Part shown: in pieces, positions 42,760 through 51,152 of the stretch
Layout of the letters: every line of letters begins with the position of its first letter
Numbering within the stretch: the stretch's first letter is position 1
NCBI GenBank assembly: GCA_045568115.1
Contig: JBJLBO010000004.1
Coordinates: 62,001 to 126,000, forward strand
Origin: MGIIb-O1 sp002457595
GTDB taxonomy: Archaea; Thermoplasmatota; Poseidoniia; Poseidoniales; Thalassarchaeaceae
Direction: 5' to 3'
Length of the DNA stretch: 64,000 nucleotides
Made by a program: the position numbers and the translations under genes
Notes under the pieces: generated by a model
Database searches by the model: none
Told to the model about the DNA's origin: nothing
What the model saw: only the letters and a program-made list of their open reading frames with translations

Positions 42760-43677
42760 TTGACATTTGACGATAATCTTCACCCTCTTGCAGAGTATAT
42801 CGAGATTCCCAGTGGAGTTACACTTCTATCAGGCAAAAATTGTCACGATCATCTGAATAGAGTCTCGTCAATTGACATATCATCCAAATTTTTGAAAAGA
42901 GAAGAGTCCATTCTTTGTGATCTTCATGGACGGATTGTTGGACACATACTCCATGCAGACCTTGAGGATCAAATTCTACTTGTACACAACCCTGAAAATG
43001 CCAAAGAAATTCGCAATATTCTCTCTACTGGAGTTCCATGGAATGAGGACGTGAAAGTCAGCACTGGCGATGGTGCTGTTCATCGATTAATCGTAGTGGG
43101 AAAGAATCCTGGAAGGGTGCTTATTGGCCTCGGAATCGAAGCTAATGATCTTGAACAGGACAACTGGACTGAATTTTTCGATTCCATGATATGTTTGTTA
43201 GCGCAAACCGATGAATATACAGCGTTTGAGATGCTAATTCCGACTCGGCTCTTGCAGTCGGTCAAAGAAGGATTCGAGACTAACGGAGGAAATCAGGGTG
43301 AAGCAGACAGTTGGTTAGCTTTACAGAGTTTAACTGGAAATATCGACATCTCAATAGAATCCTCTAAACACATTCCATTTGAACTCGGATTGGCAAATCT
43401 TATCGATCTGAAGAAAGGGTGTTACCCTGGCCAGGAAATACATGCACGGATGGAGTCAAGAGGCATACAGGCAAGGATCAGAAGATGTCTCAGCTCAGAC
43501 AAACAAATCCCACAAGGTAAGGCCAGATTTTCTGAAGAGAAGAGGATAGAAATTCTTTGTAGTCACCGATTAGGAGATATATGGATTTCCTATTGTTTAA
43601 TCTCGACCAAACTAGATGTAAATGGAGAAATCTCAATCGAAGCCAGTGATAGCACGATTACTGCGACTTTCGTATGA
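42760..43677 (+). CDS. ygfZ: YgfZ/GcvT-family protein (Fe-S enzyme maintenance)
   Basis: Folate-dependent factor for assembly or repair of certain Fe-S enzymes. The diagnostic LKKGCYPGQEIHARMESRG (K-G-C-Y-x-G-Q-E) is present at about residue 223; ahead of it is the GcvT-like LGLANLIDL. 305 residues, TTG start at 42760. Its placement beside an IscA-type carrier, FdhD and a molybdoenzyme suggests a small maturation cluster for that Fe-S/Mo enzyme. Confidence 0.88.
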   Translation: MTFDDNLHPLAEYIEIPSGVTLLSGKNCHDHLNRVSSIDISSKFLKREESILCDLHGRIVGHILHADLEDQILLVHNPENAKEIRNILSTGVPWNEDVKVSTGDGAVHRLIVVGKNPGRVLIGLGIEANDLEQDNWTEFFDSMICLLAQTDEYTAFEMLIPTRLLQSVKEGFETNGGNQGEADSWLALQSLTGNIDISIESSKHIPFELGLANLIDLKKGCYPGQEIHARMESRGIQARIRRCLSSDKQIPQGKARFSEEKRIEILCSHRLGDIWISYCLISTKLDVNGEISIEASDSTITATFV

Positions 43678-43769
43678 GTTCTTCCAAATCGAATAACTCA
43701 ATCCCCTAACCTCGATTTACCCCCCCACGTAAAGTCATATGACTGTGGACAATCATTTAGATAATCGGA

Positions 43770-44855
43770 TTATCTAGTTCTTAATTTATCTAAATCAGAA
43801 AAGTCCATATTTTCGCCTTTCTCGACCCAATCTGATAATTTCATCAAAGGAGAGATTCTCAGAAGACCGAGATGGCGAGTGAACAAATAAAGAGTGGGAT
43901 CAAATCTACCAATAACCTGCTCTTGGAATTTAATCCTTACAGGTTCTGCGCGTGAACGGAAAAAGGAAATCTCTACTGCAACACCAATTATTGTAGCAGT
44001 ATATAGAACAAGTAATACAGTCAAAGAGAATATTACAGGGTCACCAAACATCTCACCACTTCGTAGTTCAGTTCCATAAAACAATTGCCGTGAAAGTAAG
44101 AATAGTAGCCCTACACCAACCCAAGGACCTAACATATCCTCAACAAATGTCCCCATAGGTAGCAAACGGCGATTAGCGGTATCAGCAAATACCATTGTAC
44201 TCTGTGTTGCAGCCCGCAGAACAGAGATGAAAGCTACTAAAATCATGTATACCCCACTTGATAAAGCCAAAATAGACCTAGAATCGAATGGAAGGTACGA
44301 GACAATTAGAAAAGCGAATAATCCAAGAAAAGCAGTAATTGGCATCCTATTAATTGAGGAGAGAATAGGATCGGGGTTTTTCATCCCATCCTCTACGCGA
44401 GGAATTCCAATAATTTCCCATCGAGTAATCCCCTGGACAATTATTGCAATTCTAATCAATATTTGTTTCTCAATTAATAGCCATTCAAAAAACCAAATCA
44501 CAGGCATCAATGGAATTGCAATTATTGCAGCAAAGAGACCCAAAAAAGGCCAAACAATTAATGCAGGCATTAGCAAAAAATGTTTTATTCGTAATGGGAA
44601 AAGTAAATCTGATTCTATGCGTGATTGTCGTTCTGGATCAATATTTACCAATCTCGCTTCCTTATCTAATTCTTGACGGAATCTGCTTAATGGCAACCCA
44701 GCATCAAGAACACGTCTGACTTTCTCACGATAATGCTCATGTTCAGGTTCAACACCAGACCACCAACGCCAACCTATTGATAATGGAATGGCCAACAAGA
44801 GAGGTGTAACTAATACAAGAATCGCAATCAAGAGCGACTCAAGGTAGGGGCTCAC
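43770..44855 (-). CDS. multi-pass membrane protein, unknown
   Basis: Unrecognised, 361 residues. About seven spans: LLIAILVLVTPLLLAIPL; HFLLMPALIVWPFLGLFAAI with PLMPVIWFFEWLLI; ITAFLGLFAFLIVSYL; ILALSSGVYMILVAFISVL; WVGVGLLFLLSRQLF; VIFSLTVLLVLYTATIIGVA. A cytosolic helical segment of about 60 residues (EHYREKVRRVLDAGLPLSRF) lies between spans 1 and 2. No transporter signature that I can identify. Divergent from sodN. Confidence 0.7.
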   Translation of the reverse strand: MSPYLESLLIAILVLVTPLLLAIPLSIGWRWWSGVEPEHEHYREKVRRVLDAGLPLSRFRQELDKEARLVNIDPERQSRIESDLLFPLRIKHFLLMPALIVWPFLGLFAAIIAIPLMPVIWFFEWLLIEKQILIRIAIIVQGITRWEIIGIPRVEDGMKNPDPILSSINRMPITAFLGLFAFLIVSYLPFDSRSILALSSGVYMILVAFISVLRAATQSTMVFADTANRRLLPMGTFVEDMLGPWVGVGLLFLLSRQLFYGTELRSGEMFGDPVIFSLTVLLVLYTATIIGVAVEISFFRSRAEPVRIKFQEQVIGRFDPTLYLFTRHLGLLRISPLMKLSDWVEKGENMDFSDLDKLRTR

Positions 44856-44983
44856 GGCCTAACCGCACTAATCAACATCAAGAAGGAAACGGTACAATTA
44901 GTACACAAAGCCTTGTTGACAGAGGTTATTGCAAGCTCCACAGATACCAAACTTGATACCTTACCCTATTCTAGGTAATTCTG

Positions 44984-45427
44984 ATGGAAGAATATTTGAT
45001 AGCAGAAGCACATTGCGATGGACCTTGTGGAGTATATGACCCTGCGAGTGCTAGAATAGCAGCCGAGGCAGTACAATCGATGACCAAAAAAATGGTAGCA
45101 TTAGAGAATCCTATGTCGAATGGTAATGATGGACAATTTGTTGCTTATCTGAACACAATGTCTCGATATGCAGCAATTAAGGAAGAAGAAGCCCAGAAGT
45201 GTAAGGACGAACTATTAGTCCTATGGACGGATTTCTTCAAGCCGCAACACCTTGAAGCTAATCCAAATCTTCATGATACATTCTGGCAAGCAGCTAAGTT
45301 GTGCAGTGCATGTAAAGTTGAGGTTTCAGAACAACACGCACAAGAACTGATGGATGCAGTTGAGGCAATCCACAACGTTTTCTGGGCAACTAAAGGTCGG
45401 GATGTTCCATGGATTCGGGCTTCATGA
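44984..45427 (+). CDS. sodN: nickel superoxide dismutase SodN
   Basis: Dismutates superoxide. The Ni-hook motif HCDGPCGVYDP starts at His10; the mature enzyme begins at that His after a short leader (MEEYLIAEA) is removed, so that the His N-terminus and both Cys bind nickel. The rest is a four-helix chain with MSRYAAIKEEEAQKCKDEL and LCSACKVEVSEQHAQELMDA. 147 residues before processing. ATG start; stop overlaps the protease gene as ATGA. Confidence 0.95.
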   Translation: MEEYLIAEAHCDGPCGVYDPASARIAAEAVQSMTKKMVALENPMSNGNDGQFVAYLNTMSRYAAIKEEEAQKCKDELLVLWTDFFKPQHLEANPNLHDTFWQAAKLCSACKVEVSEQHAQELMDAVEAIHNVFWATKGRDVPWIRAS

Positions 45428-45711
45428 AAGTAAAAGTCACTGGCAGCTCAATGTGGCCTACTTTAGTTGATGGCGAAATTGCTAAGTTTGAAAAAGAAGG
45501 AAATATTGATTATTTAGAAGGACAAATAATTCTTGCAAAACATCCTTTGAAATCAGAATTACTAATGATAAAAAGAATTCACTCAATTAATGAGGAAGGA
45601 ATCTTCCTAGTCGGGGATAATCCAGACCCTACTGCTAGCGAAGATAGTCATAACTTTGGCCGTATTAGCGAAAATGAAATCATTGGCAAATATGTAACAA
45701 TTGAGACTTGA
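45424..45711 (+). CDS. sodX: Ni-SOD maturation protease SodX (signal-peptidase-I-like)
   Basis: S24/S26-type protease that would trim the SodN leader. MKVKVTGSSMWPTLVDGE contains the catalytic Ser (S9), ELLMIKRIHSINEEGIFLVG the general-base Lys, and GDNPDPTASEDSHNFGRI a family end motif. 95 residues, no membrane anchor, as typical for SodX. Translationally coupled to sodN. Confidence 0.92.
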   Translation: MKVKVTGSSMWPTLVDGEIAKFEKEGNIDYLEGQIILAKHPLKSELLMIKRIHSINEEGIFLVGDNPDPTASEDSHNFGRISENEIIGKYVTIET

Positions 45712-45751
45712 AGAGTGAAATATTGATGATGCGGATTACACTCAATGTCAC

Positions 45752-46717
45752 ATGGCGCGAATCGCTGTAACTGATGGGATGGATTCAAGGGCCATTCAGA
45801 ACCTAGTAGAGATGGGGCATGAAGTAATAGAAAAGCACTATTCAAAGGAAGAACTAGAAAAAGGTGCTTTAGCCAAATTCGATGCCGTGGTTGTTAGAAG
45901 TGCAACGAAAATGACGTCAGAGGTCATAGCTGCCTCAGATGCTTTGACTTTTATTGGCAGAGGAGGAGTAGGGGTAGACAATATTGACATAGAGGCTGCA
46001 ACAAGTCATGAAATGGTTGTCTGCAACACTCCAAGGGCATCAACACATAGTGTAGTCGAGTTAACTATCGGGCACCTACTTACATCTTGCCGGCACATCA
46101 CACGAGGCGACAGGGGGCTACGTTCTGGATTATGGGAAAAAAAATTACTTCGAGGGTCGGAACTTTCTGGGAAAAGATTGGGCTTTATTGGATTTGGAAG
46201 AATTGCACAAGGTGTTGCTAATATTTCTAATGCGTTTGGTATGGAATGCCATGCATATGACCCCTACCTACCCAAAGAAATTGCAAAACAATTTAATTGT
46301 ACACTCCATGATGATGTTGATTCAATTTTTAGTTTATGCACACACATTACTATTCATTGCAACCTATCAGAGGAAACACATCATCTGGTAAATAAAGACC
46401 GAATTGACATGATGTCCGGTGTTGGAGCAGACGGTGTTACTTGTGGAAATCACATTGTTAATTGTGCACGAGGCGGTATTGTTGACGAAAATGCTGTGCT
46501 TTCTGCATTAGAATCGGGTCAACTCATGACTGCCGCTCTCGATGTTTTTGAAGTAGAACCGGCCGGAAATAATCCTCTATTACAGCATCAGAATTTTCAT
46601 GGGACACCGCATATTGGAGCAGCAACTGCTGAATCCCAATCGCGCATAGGTAGTGAAATGGTGACACTTCTGACAGATCATTTCGACGGTTTGAAACCAC
46701 ATTCTGCGCTTAATTGA
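45752..46717 (+). CDS. D-isomer-specific 2-hydroxyacid dehydrogenase (SerA-like)
   Basis: NAD-dependent oxidoreductase, probably D-3-phosphoglycerate dehydrogenase for serine synthesis. VVRSATKMTSEVI, FIGRGGVGVDNIDIEAA, VVELTIGHLL, the Rossmann GFGRIAQG, the catalytic Arg in NCARGGIVDENAV, Glu in VFEVEP and His in GTPHIGAAT. 321 residues without the C-terminal ACT domain of feedback-regulated SerA, so the substrate is not certain. ATG start. Confidence 0.88.
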   Translation: MARIAVTDGMDSRAIQNLVEMGHEVIEKHYSKEELEKGALAKFDAVVVRSATKMTSEVIAASDALTFIGRGGVGVDNIDIEAATSHEMVVCNTPRASTHSVVELTIGHLLTSCRHITRGDRGLRSGLWEKKLLRGSELSGKRLGFIGFGRIAQGVANISNAFGMECHAYDPYLPKEIAKQFNCTLHDDVDSIFSLCTHITIHCNLSEETHHLVNKDRIDMMSGVGADGVTCGNHIVNCARGGIVDENAVLSALESGQLMTAALDVFEVEPAGNNPLLQHQNFHGTPHIGAATAESQSRIGSEMVTLLTDHFDGLKPHSALN

Positions 46718-46755
46718 ACGCTGTACTTTATTGCCTAAACCCGTATTTCAACACG

Positions 46756-47743
46756 ATGAGGGCTTTCGTCACAGGGGCTACTGGCCACGTCGGCGGGAAT
46801 CTAGTAAGAGAATTGCTTGATCGTGACTACGATGTAAAGTGTCTAGTTCGCTCAGACATTCGTGCTCTTGAAAATTTAGACGTGAACCTCGTCAAAGGAG
46901 ACCTTCTAGATAGTAATTCATTGCAACCACTAATGAGTGACTGTGATGTCGTTTTTCACGCAGCCGCATTCGTCGCGGTCGAGAAAGTCCAAGAAGAACT
47001 AATGCGAAAAATCAACGTCGGCGGCAGCACCGCTGTAGCCAATGCCGCCGTAGAAGCTGGAGTCCCCAAGATGATTCATTTCTCGAGCGTCCACGCCTTC
47101 AGCCAACACCCAACAAATCAACCCCTCACAGAAGACCGGTCCACTAGTCACCGACCCAAAGGCCGCCCCCTACGACCGAACCAAAGCTGAAGCCCAAAGG
47201 GCTGTTCTCTCGCACAGAGAACAAGGACTACACATCAACATAGTTCACCCCACAGGAATAATCGGCCCTCAAGATTTCAAGCCCAGTAGAATGGGCAAAG
47301 TTTTGACGGACATCGCCAATGGATCAATGCCATTCGCCCTCAATAACGGTTTCAACTGGGTCGATGTCCGAGATGTCTGTCGCAGTGCTGCGAATTGCGT
47401 CGATTCCGGCAAAGATGGCCAACACTACTTACTTCCTGGAACCTGGGCGTCGATGCCCGATTTATCACACATGGTGAGGAAAGTAATTGGGCGGAGAACC
47501 CACATTGCCACACTTCCATTCTGGACTGCATACCTCGCTCTACCTTTCGCAGCCCTATCATCCTCAATCACAGGCAAGAGACCTTCATTCAGCAGGGGGA
47601 GCCTTCATGCACTTGCCGTCCAGTGCAGGGATATTCCAGGGGACCTCGCTCGAGATCAAATTGACCACAAATCAAGACCTCTCGAACAAACAATATTTGA
47701 TTCTGTTAATTGGTTGAAGGAACATGGACAGGTAAGGATCTAA
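46756..47743 (+). CDS. extended SDR (3-beta-HSD/NAD-epimerase-like), interrupted by one +1 frameshift
   Basis: NAD(P)-dependent oxidoreductase with MRAFVTGATGHVGGNLVREL, FHAAAFVAVEK, MIHFSSVHAF in the first frame (to about 47140) and YDRTKAEAQRAV (catalytic YxxxK), HPTGIIGPQD, GFNWVDVRDVCRSAANC in the next. Removing one base near 47137-47140 (gaccggtcc) joins the two into 328 residues. ATG at 46756 gives the canonical N-terminus. GC-rich relative to the neighbours (about 50-60% in lines I counted against about 37%). Its stop overlaps the ATG of the 5-alpha-reductase-like gene (taatg), so the pair is coupled; the sterol-type SDR subfamily is an inference from that. Confidence 0.82.
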
Positions 47744-48525
47744 TGCGACAAGAACTGCAATTTCTATTTGTCAGCGAATCGGATTATCGATTGATATCGT
47801 TATTTTGGATTGGTCTCGCAATTGCAGTTCTTGTCACTTTGTTATTCTTCCGCGCGCCTTACGGACGGCATGAAAGAAAGGGTTGGGGCGTAAGGATTTC
47901 AGCCAGAACTGGTTGGGTTCTTATGGAAACGATTCCAGCCGTCTTCCTTTCTGTGATGCTTATACTTGGTTCAAACAGAGAACCTGTCATCTGGCTATTC
48001 TGGGCAGCGTGGACTGGTCACTACATCAACAGGGCTTGGGATTGGCCTACACGCGCTCGTATTTCAGGTAAGATGATGCCACTTAGTATCGTCTTCATGG
48101 GCCTATTCTTCAATGGTGTCAACACATGGTTGAATGGAATTTGGTTATTTGAGTTAGCACCAAATTATGGTCTCGAGTGGATGATGGATCCTCGATTCAT
48201 TATTGGTGCTATAATTTTCTTTACCGGTATGATCATCAACATCAAATCAGACAATATTCTCTTTGCTCTACGCGATGATGGTTCTACAGGATACAAAATC
48301 CCGAGAGGGGGGTTATTCGATAAGGTGTCATGCCCAAATTATCTTGGAGAAATCATCGAATGGACTGGTTGGGCAATCGCTACTTGGTCGCTTGCAGGTG
48401 CGACATTTGCAATATGGACAATGTGTAATCTCGCCCCACGTGCGATTTCCCATCATAAATGGTACAAAGAAGAATTTAGTGACTATCCTAGGGACAGGAA
48501 GGCACTAATCCCTTGGATTCTATAA
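47743..48525 (+). CDS. steroid 5-alpha-reductase family membrane enzyme
   Basis: NADPH-dependent reductase of the SRD5A/DET2 family, which saturates an enone double bond in a lipid. 260 residues with about six spans. RAPYGRHERKGWGVRISART, GWVLMETIPAVF (Glu62, matching the catalytic Glu of SRD5A2), HYINRAWDWP (Tyr94, matching the catalytic Tyr), SGYKIPRGGLFDKVSCPNYL, GEIIEWTGWAIATWS, ISHHKWYKEEFSDYPRDRKA and a PWIL end closely follow eukaryotic members. The substrate in an archaeon is unknown; a polyprenyl or quinone-like lipid is as likely as a sterol. Coupled to the SDR before it. Confidence 0.9.
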   Translation: MRQELQFLFVSESDYRLISLFWIGLAIAVLVTLLFFRAPYGRHERKGWGVRISARTGWVLMETIPAVFLSVMLILGSNREPVIWLFWAAWTGHYINRAWDWPTRARISGKMMPLSIVFMGLFFNGVNTWLNGIWLFELAPNYGLEWMMDPRFIIGAIIFFTGMIINIKSDNILFALRDDGSTGYKIPRGGLFDKVSCPNYLGEIIEWTGWAIATWSLAGATFAIWTMCNLAPRAISHHKWYKEEFSDYPRDRKALIPWIL

Positions 48526-51021
48526 TCAAACGATTTTATGCATTCTTACTAATGAATCCGAGAGTAATGAAATTTCATCTGGTATTAATATATTAGAGAT
48601 TTCTGAATTTAATGAAATCCCAATTTCTTTCTTTTGTCGCCAGACATTCGAATTAAATTCCATTATTGAATCAGAAAGAGACATCCATCCATCCATATCT
48701 AAATCATCAGTAATTTTCTTCTTCAGCCTAGGGAAATTTTCAATTTCTGTTGAAGATTTACCATATAATGTAGTAGATAGATGATGAGTGAAGAATGGGC
48801 ATATCGGGGAAAAGGTGGTTAATGTGTCGCGGACAATACGATGTATTGTCCAAGCAGCAGCAGCATCATCTTCGTAAAGTCTAGATTTCACCATTTCAAG
48901 CCAATGACTAGGGAATATTCCGGTAGAGAAATTTTTGATTGATTGCGCAGCATTGTAGATGTCAATATTTTTCCATGATTTTTCGACATTGACCATCATG
49001 CTATTGAACTCGGAGAGAATCCATTTGTCTTCGGGGTGTAATTCCTCAGAGAGAGTCTCAAGATCATCAGGTACTTCGAACTGACTAGCAAACCTAGCCA
49101 CATTGAATATTTTTGTAAGAACACCGAAATATTTCTGCTCAATCTCTTCAGGGTTAATATGGAAATCATCACCAACTTGCGCGTCACAGGCTTTCCATAA
49201 TCTGAAACATTCTGAACCTATTTTATTCGCCTTCAATTGTACTGATTTATCTGGCCCTCGAATCTTCCAAGAACCAGTTCTACCTTGAGCTCCGCATTCG
49301 AGAACCGAATCAGCATCGATTCCGTTACCTAGAGATTTGGACATTTTCCGACCCCATGGATCCATACCTAAACCATCAATCCAAATATGTTCAAATCCAG
49401 GCTTATCAAGAAGAAGAGTACTCTTGAGTAAAGTGTAATACAGCCAAGTCCGAACAATCTCTTTTCCTTGAGGGCGGATGCCAGTAGGGAAAGATTTGGA
49501 AAATACTTCATCATCATCCAGATACCCTGAAACAAATAGATTAGAATTAGAAGAATCCATCCAAGTATCAAACACCTTTTCCTCACCTATAATATCACCA
49601 ATAGAATCTTTCAAATCATCCCAAGAACCGACGTCCTCACGAGAGGCGCGATTCAATACTCTGCTACCTGAGGGAGGAGATTGCCTCCATGGTTGAACAT
49701 AGACGCCAGATGGAGGTACAATAACACACATATCGTCAGCAGAGTACCATATTGGCACCTCAGTATGGTACCAACGTCGCCTACTGATTGGCCAATCAAT
49801 ACTGATATTATCCATCCAATCAATGAGGTACTGTTTGTTTCGAGGGGGATGAAATTGGATAAGGTCAACTAATTCTTTCATTCGGTCTTGAATATGAGTT
49901 TGACGCACATACCATTCCTTTAAGAGAATAATTTCTACAGGATTTTTTCCCCGCTCACTTACAGGAACTTCCTGTTCTTTTTCGACTATCGAAGTTATCC
50001 TTTCATCTTCTTGAAGGTCTTCTATAACCTTCGCGCGAGCATCATTCACTGAAAGTCCACAATATGGACCAGAAACCTCAGTCATACACCCATCTAAATC
50101 AATTGCTTGAAATGGTGCTAACCCTAATTCTCGGAACACAGCAACATCATTTTGATCACCGTATGAACAAACCATTAGTACGCCAGAGCCAAACTCTGAT
50201 TTCACGGAATGATGAGTTGCTATTTCAACAGATTTTGAACGTCCAGAAGTTTGGACGGGGAGATGAATTTTCTTACCGACCAAATGTTTGTATCGTTCAT
50301 CATCCGGATGAACTACAACAATACCACAGGCACAAATTAACTCCGGGCGAGTTGTCGAAATGATAACTTCATGACCGTCTTCAGTACTCCATTTAACATC
50401 GATAAGTTGTGTTTTCCGTTGCAATCTTTCAACTTCGGCATCAGCTATTGTTGTCCCTTCGACGGGATCATAAATATTAGGACGCAGGTCCTCAACAATG
50501 TCACCGCGCTTGAATAAATCCACAAAAATTGATTGAGATACACCTCTATATTCGGGGGAATCAGTGAGATACTCTTTATCGAAATCACAAGATAGTCCCA
50601 CTCGTGCAGCAGTATTTCTCATCGCCTGTGTATACTCTTCAATAGTTTCTTTGCATAACTCGAGGAACTCCGCACGATCATAGGTTTTCATTTTCCGCCC
50701 AGTGTTTTTCTCAACAGTGAATTCGATATTGATTCCATTTCTATCAACGCCCCAAGGAAAATATACTTCTTTACCGAGTAAACGCTGGCTACGAGCAATT
50801 ACATCAATCATCGAATATTGAGCGACGGCTCCAATATGCCATGTTCCACTTGGATAGGGAGGGGGAGTATCTACAACAAAAATTTCTTTGCCTGAATTTG
50901 GATTGAATGAATAACGCTTTGAGTAAACATCTGAATCTGCATAATGCTCCTCTTGAATACGCTTTTCAAGATCAATTGTCCATCTCTTTTCATCAATGGT
51001 AGGTTTTCCCATAATGTCCAC
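48526..51021 (-). CDS. valS: valyl-tRNA synthetase ValS
   Basis: Charges tRNA-Val. VDTPPPYPSGTWHIGAVAQY holds the HIGH-equivalent (HIGA, as I recall from several archaeal ValRS); ISTTRPELICACGIVVVHPD is the editing-domain signature; WYVRQTHIQDRM, GRKMSKSLGNG (KMSKS) and a helical anticodon domain (IFPSHWLEMVKSRLY) follow. 831 residues, archaeal type; ends without the long C-terminal coiled coil of bacterial ValRS. ATG 51021 or 51012 as start. Confidence 0.95.
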   Translation of the reverse strand: MDIMGKPTIDEKRWTIDLEKRIQEEHYADSDVYSKRYSFNPNSGKEIFVVDTPPPYPSGTWHIGAVAQYSMIDVIARSQRLLGKEVYFPWGVDRNGINIEFTVEKNTGRKMKTYDRAEFLELCKETIEEYTQAMRNTAARVGLSCDFDKEYLTDSPEYRGVSQSIFVDLFKRGDIVEDLRPNIYDPVEGTTIADAEVERLQRKTQLIDVKWSTEDGHEVIISTTRPELICACGIVVVHPDDERYKHLVGKKIHLPVQTSGRSKSVEIATHHSVKSEFGSGVLMVCSYGDQNDVAVFRELGLAPFQAIDLDGCMTEVSGPYCGLSVNDARAKVIEDLQEDERITSIVEKEQEVPVSERGKNPVEIILLKEWYVRQTHIQDRMKELVDLIQFHPPRNKQYLIDWMDNISIDWPISRRRWYHTEVPIWYSADDMCVIVPPSGVYVQPWRQSPPSGSRVLNRASREDVGSWDDLKDSIGDIIGEEKVFDTWMDSSNSNLFVSGYLDDDEVFSKSFPTGIRPQGKEIVRTWLYYTLLKSTLLLDKPGFEHIWIDGLGMDPWGRKMSKSLGNGIDADSVLECGAQGRTGSWKIRGPDKSVQLKANKIGSECFRLWKACDAQVGDDFHINPEEIEQKYFGVLTKIFNVARFASQFEVPDDLETLSEELHPEDKWILSEFNSMMVNVEKSWKNIDIYNAAQSIKNFSTGIFPSHWLEMVKSRLYEDDAAAAWTIHRIVRDTLTTFSPICPFFTHHLSTTLYGKSSTEIENFPRLKKKITDDLDMDGWMSLSDSIMEFNSNVWRQKKEIGISLNSEISNILIPDEISLLSDSLVRMHKIV

Positions 51022-51120
51022 CAGCGTTTAGGATATGTCTGCGGCTAATACACTTCATTCTTGACCGTTCCCGCTAAAGACGCACCCTCACTAATGTTAT
51101 TGGAATCTAAACTATGTTCC

Positions 51121-51139
51121 GTCGGGTTCAAGTCCCGAC
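51121..51139 (+). other. tRNA T-arm-like fragment without the rest of a tRNA
   Basis: gtcgggttcaagtcccgac forms a 6-bp stem around the loop TTCAAGT and contains the B-box consensus GGTTCAANTCC. The following eight bases (ctgtatgc) have no partner upstream, and no D-arm or anticodon arm is visible in the 110 bases before it. Could be the remnant of a tRNA gene or of an integration site, or chance. It lies in the open N-terminal extension of the exporter gene. Confidence 0.4.
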
Positions 51140-51152
51140 TGTATGCACAACC

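Noticed and set aside
48526..51021. HIGA instead of HIGH in ValRS as a catalytic anomaly
   Set aside because: As far as I recall, WHIGA is usual in several archaeal ValRS; the KMSKS loop and editing site are intact.
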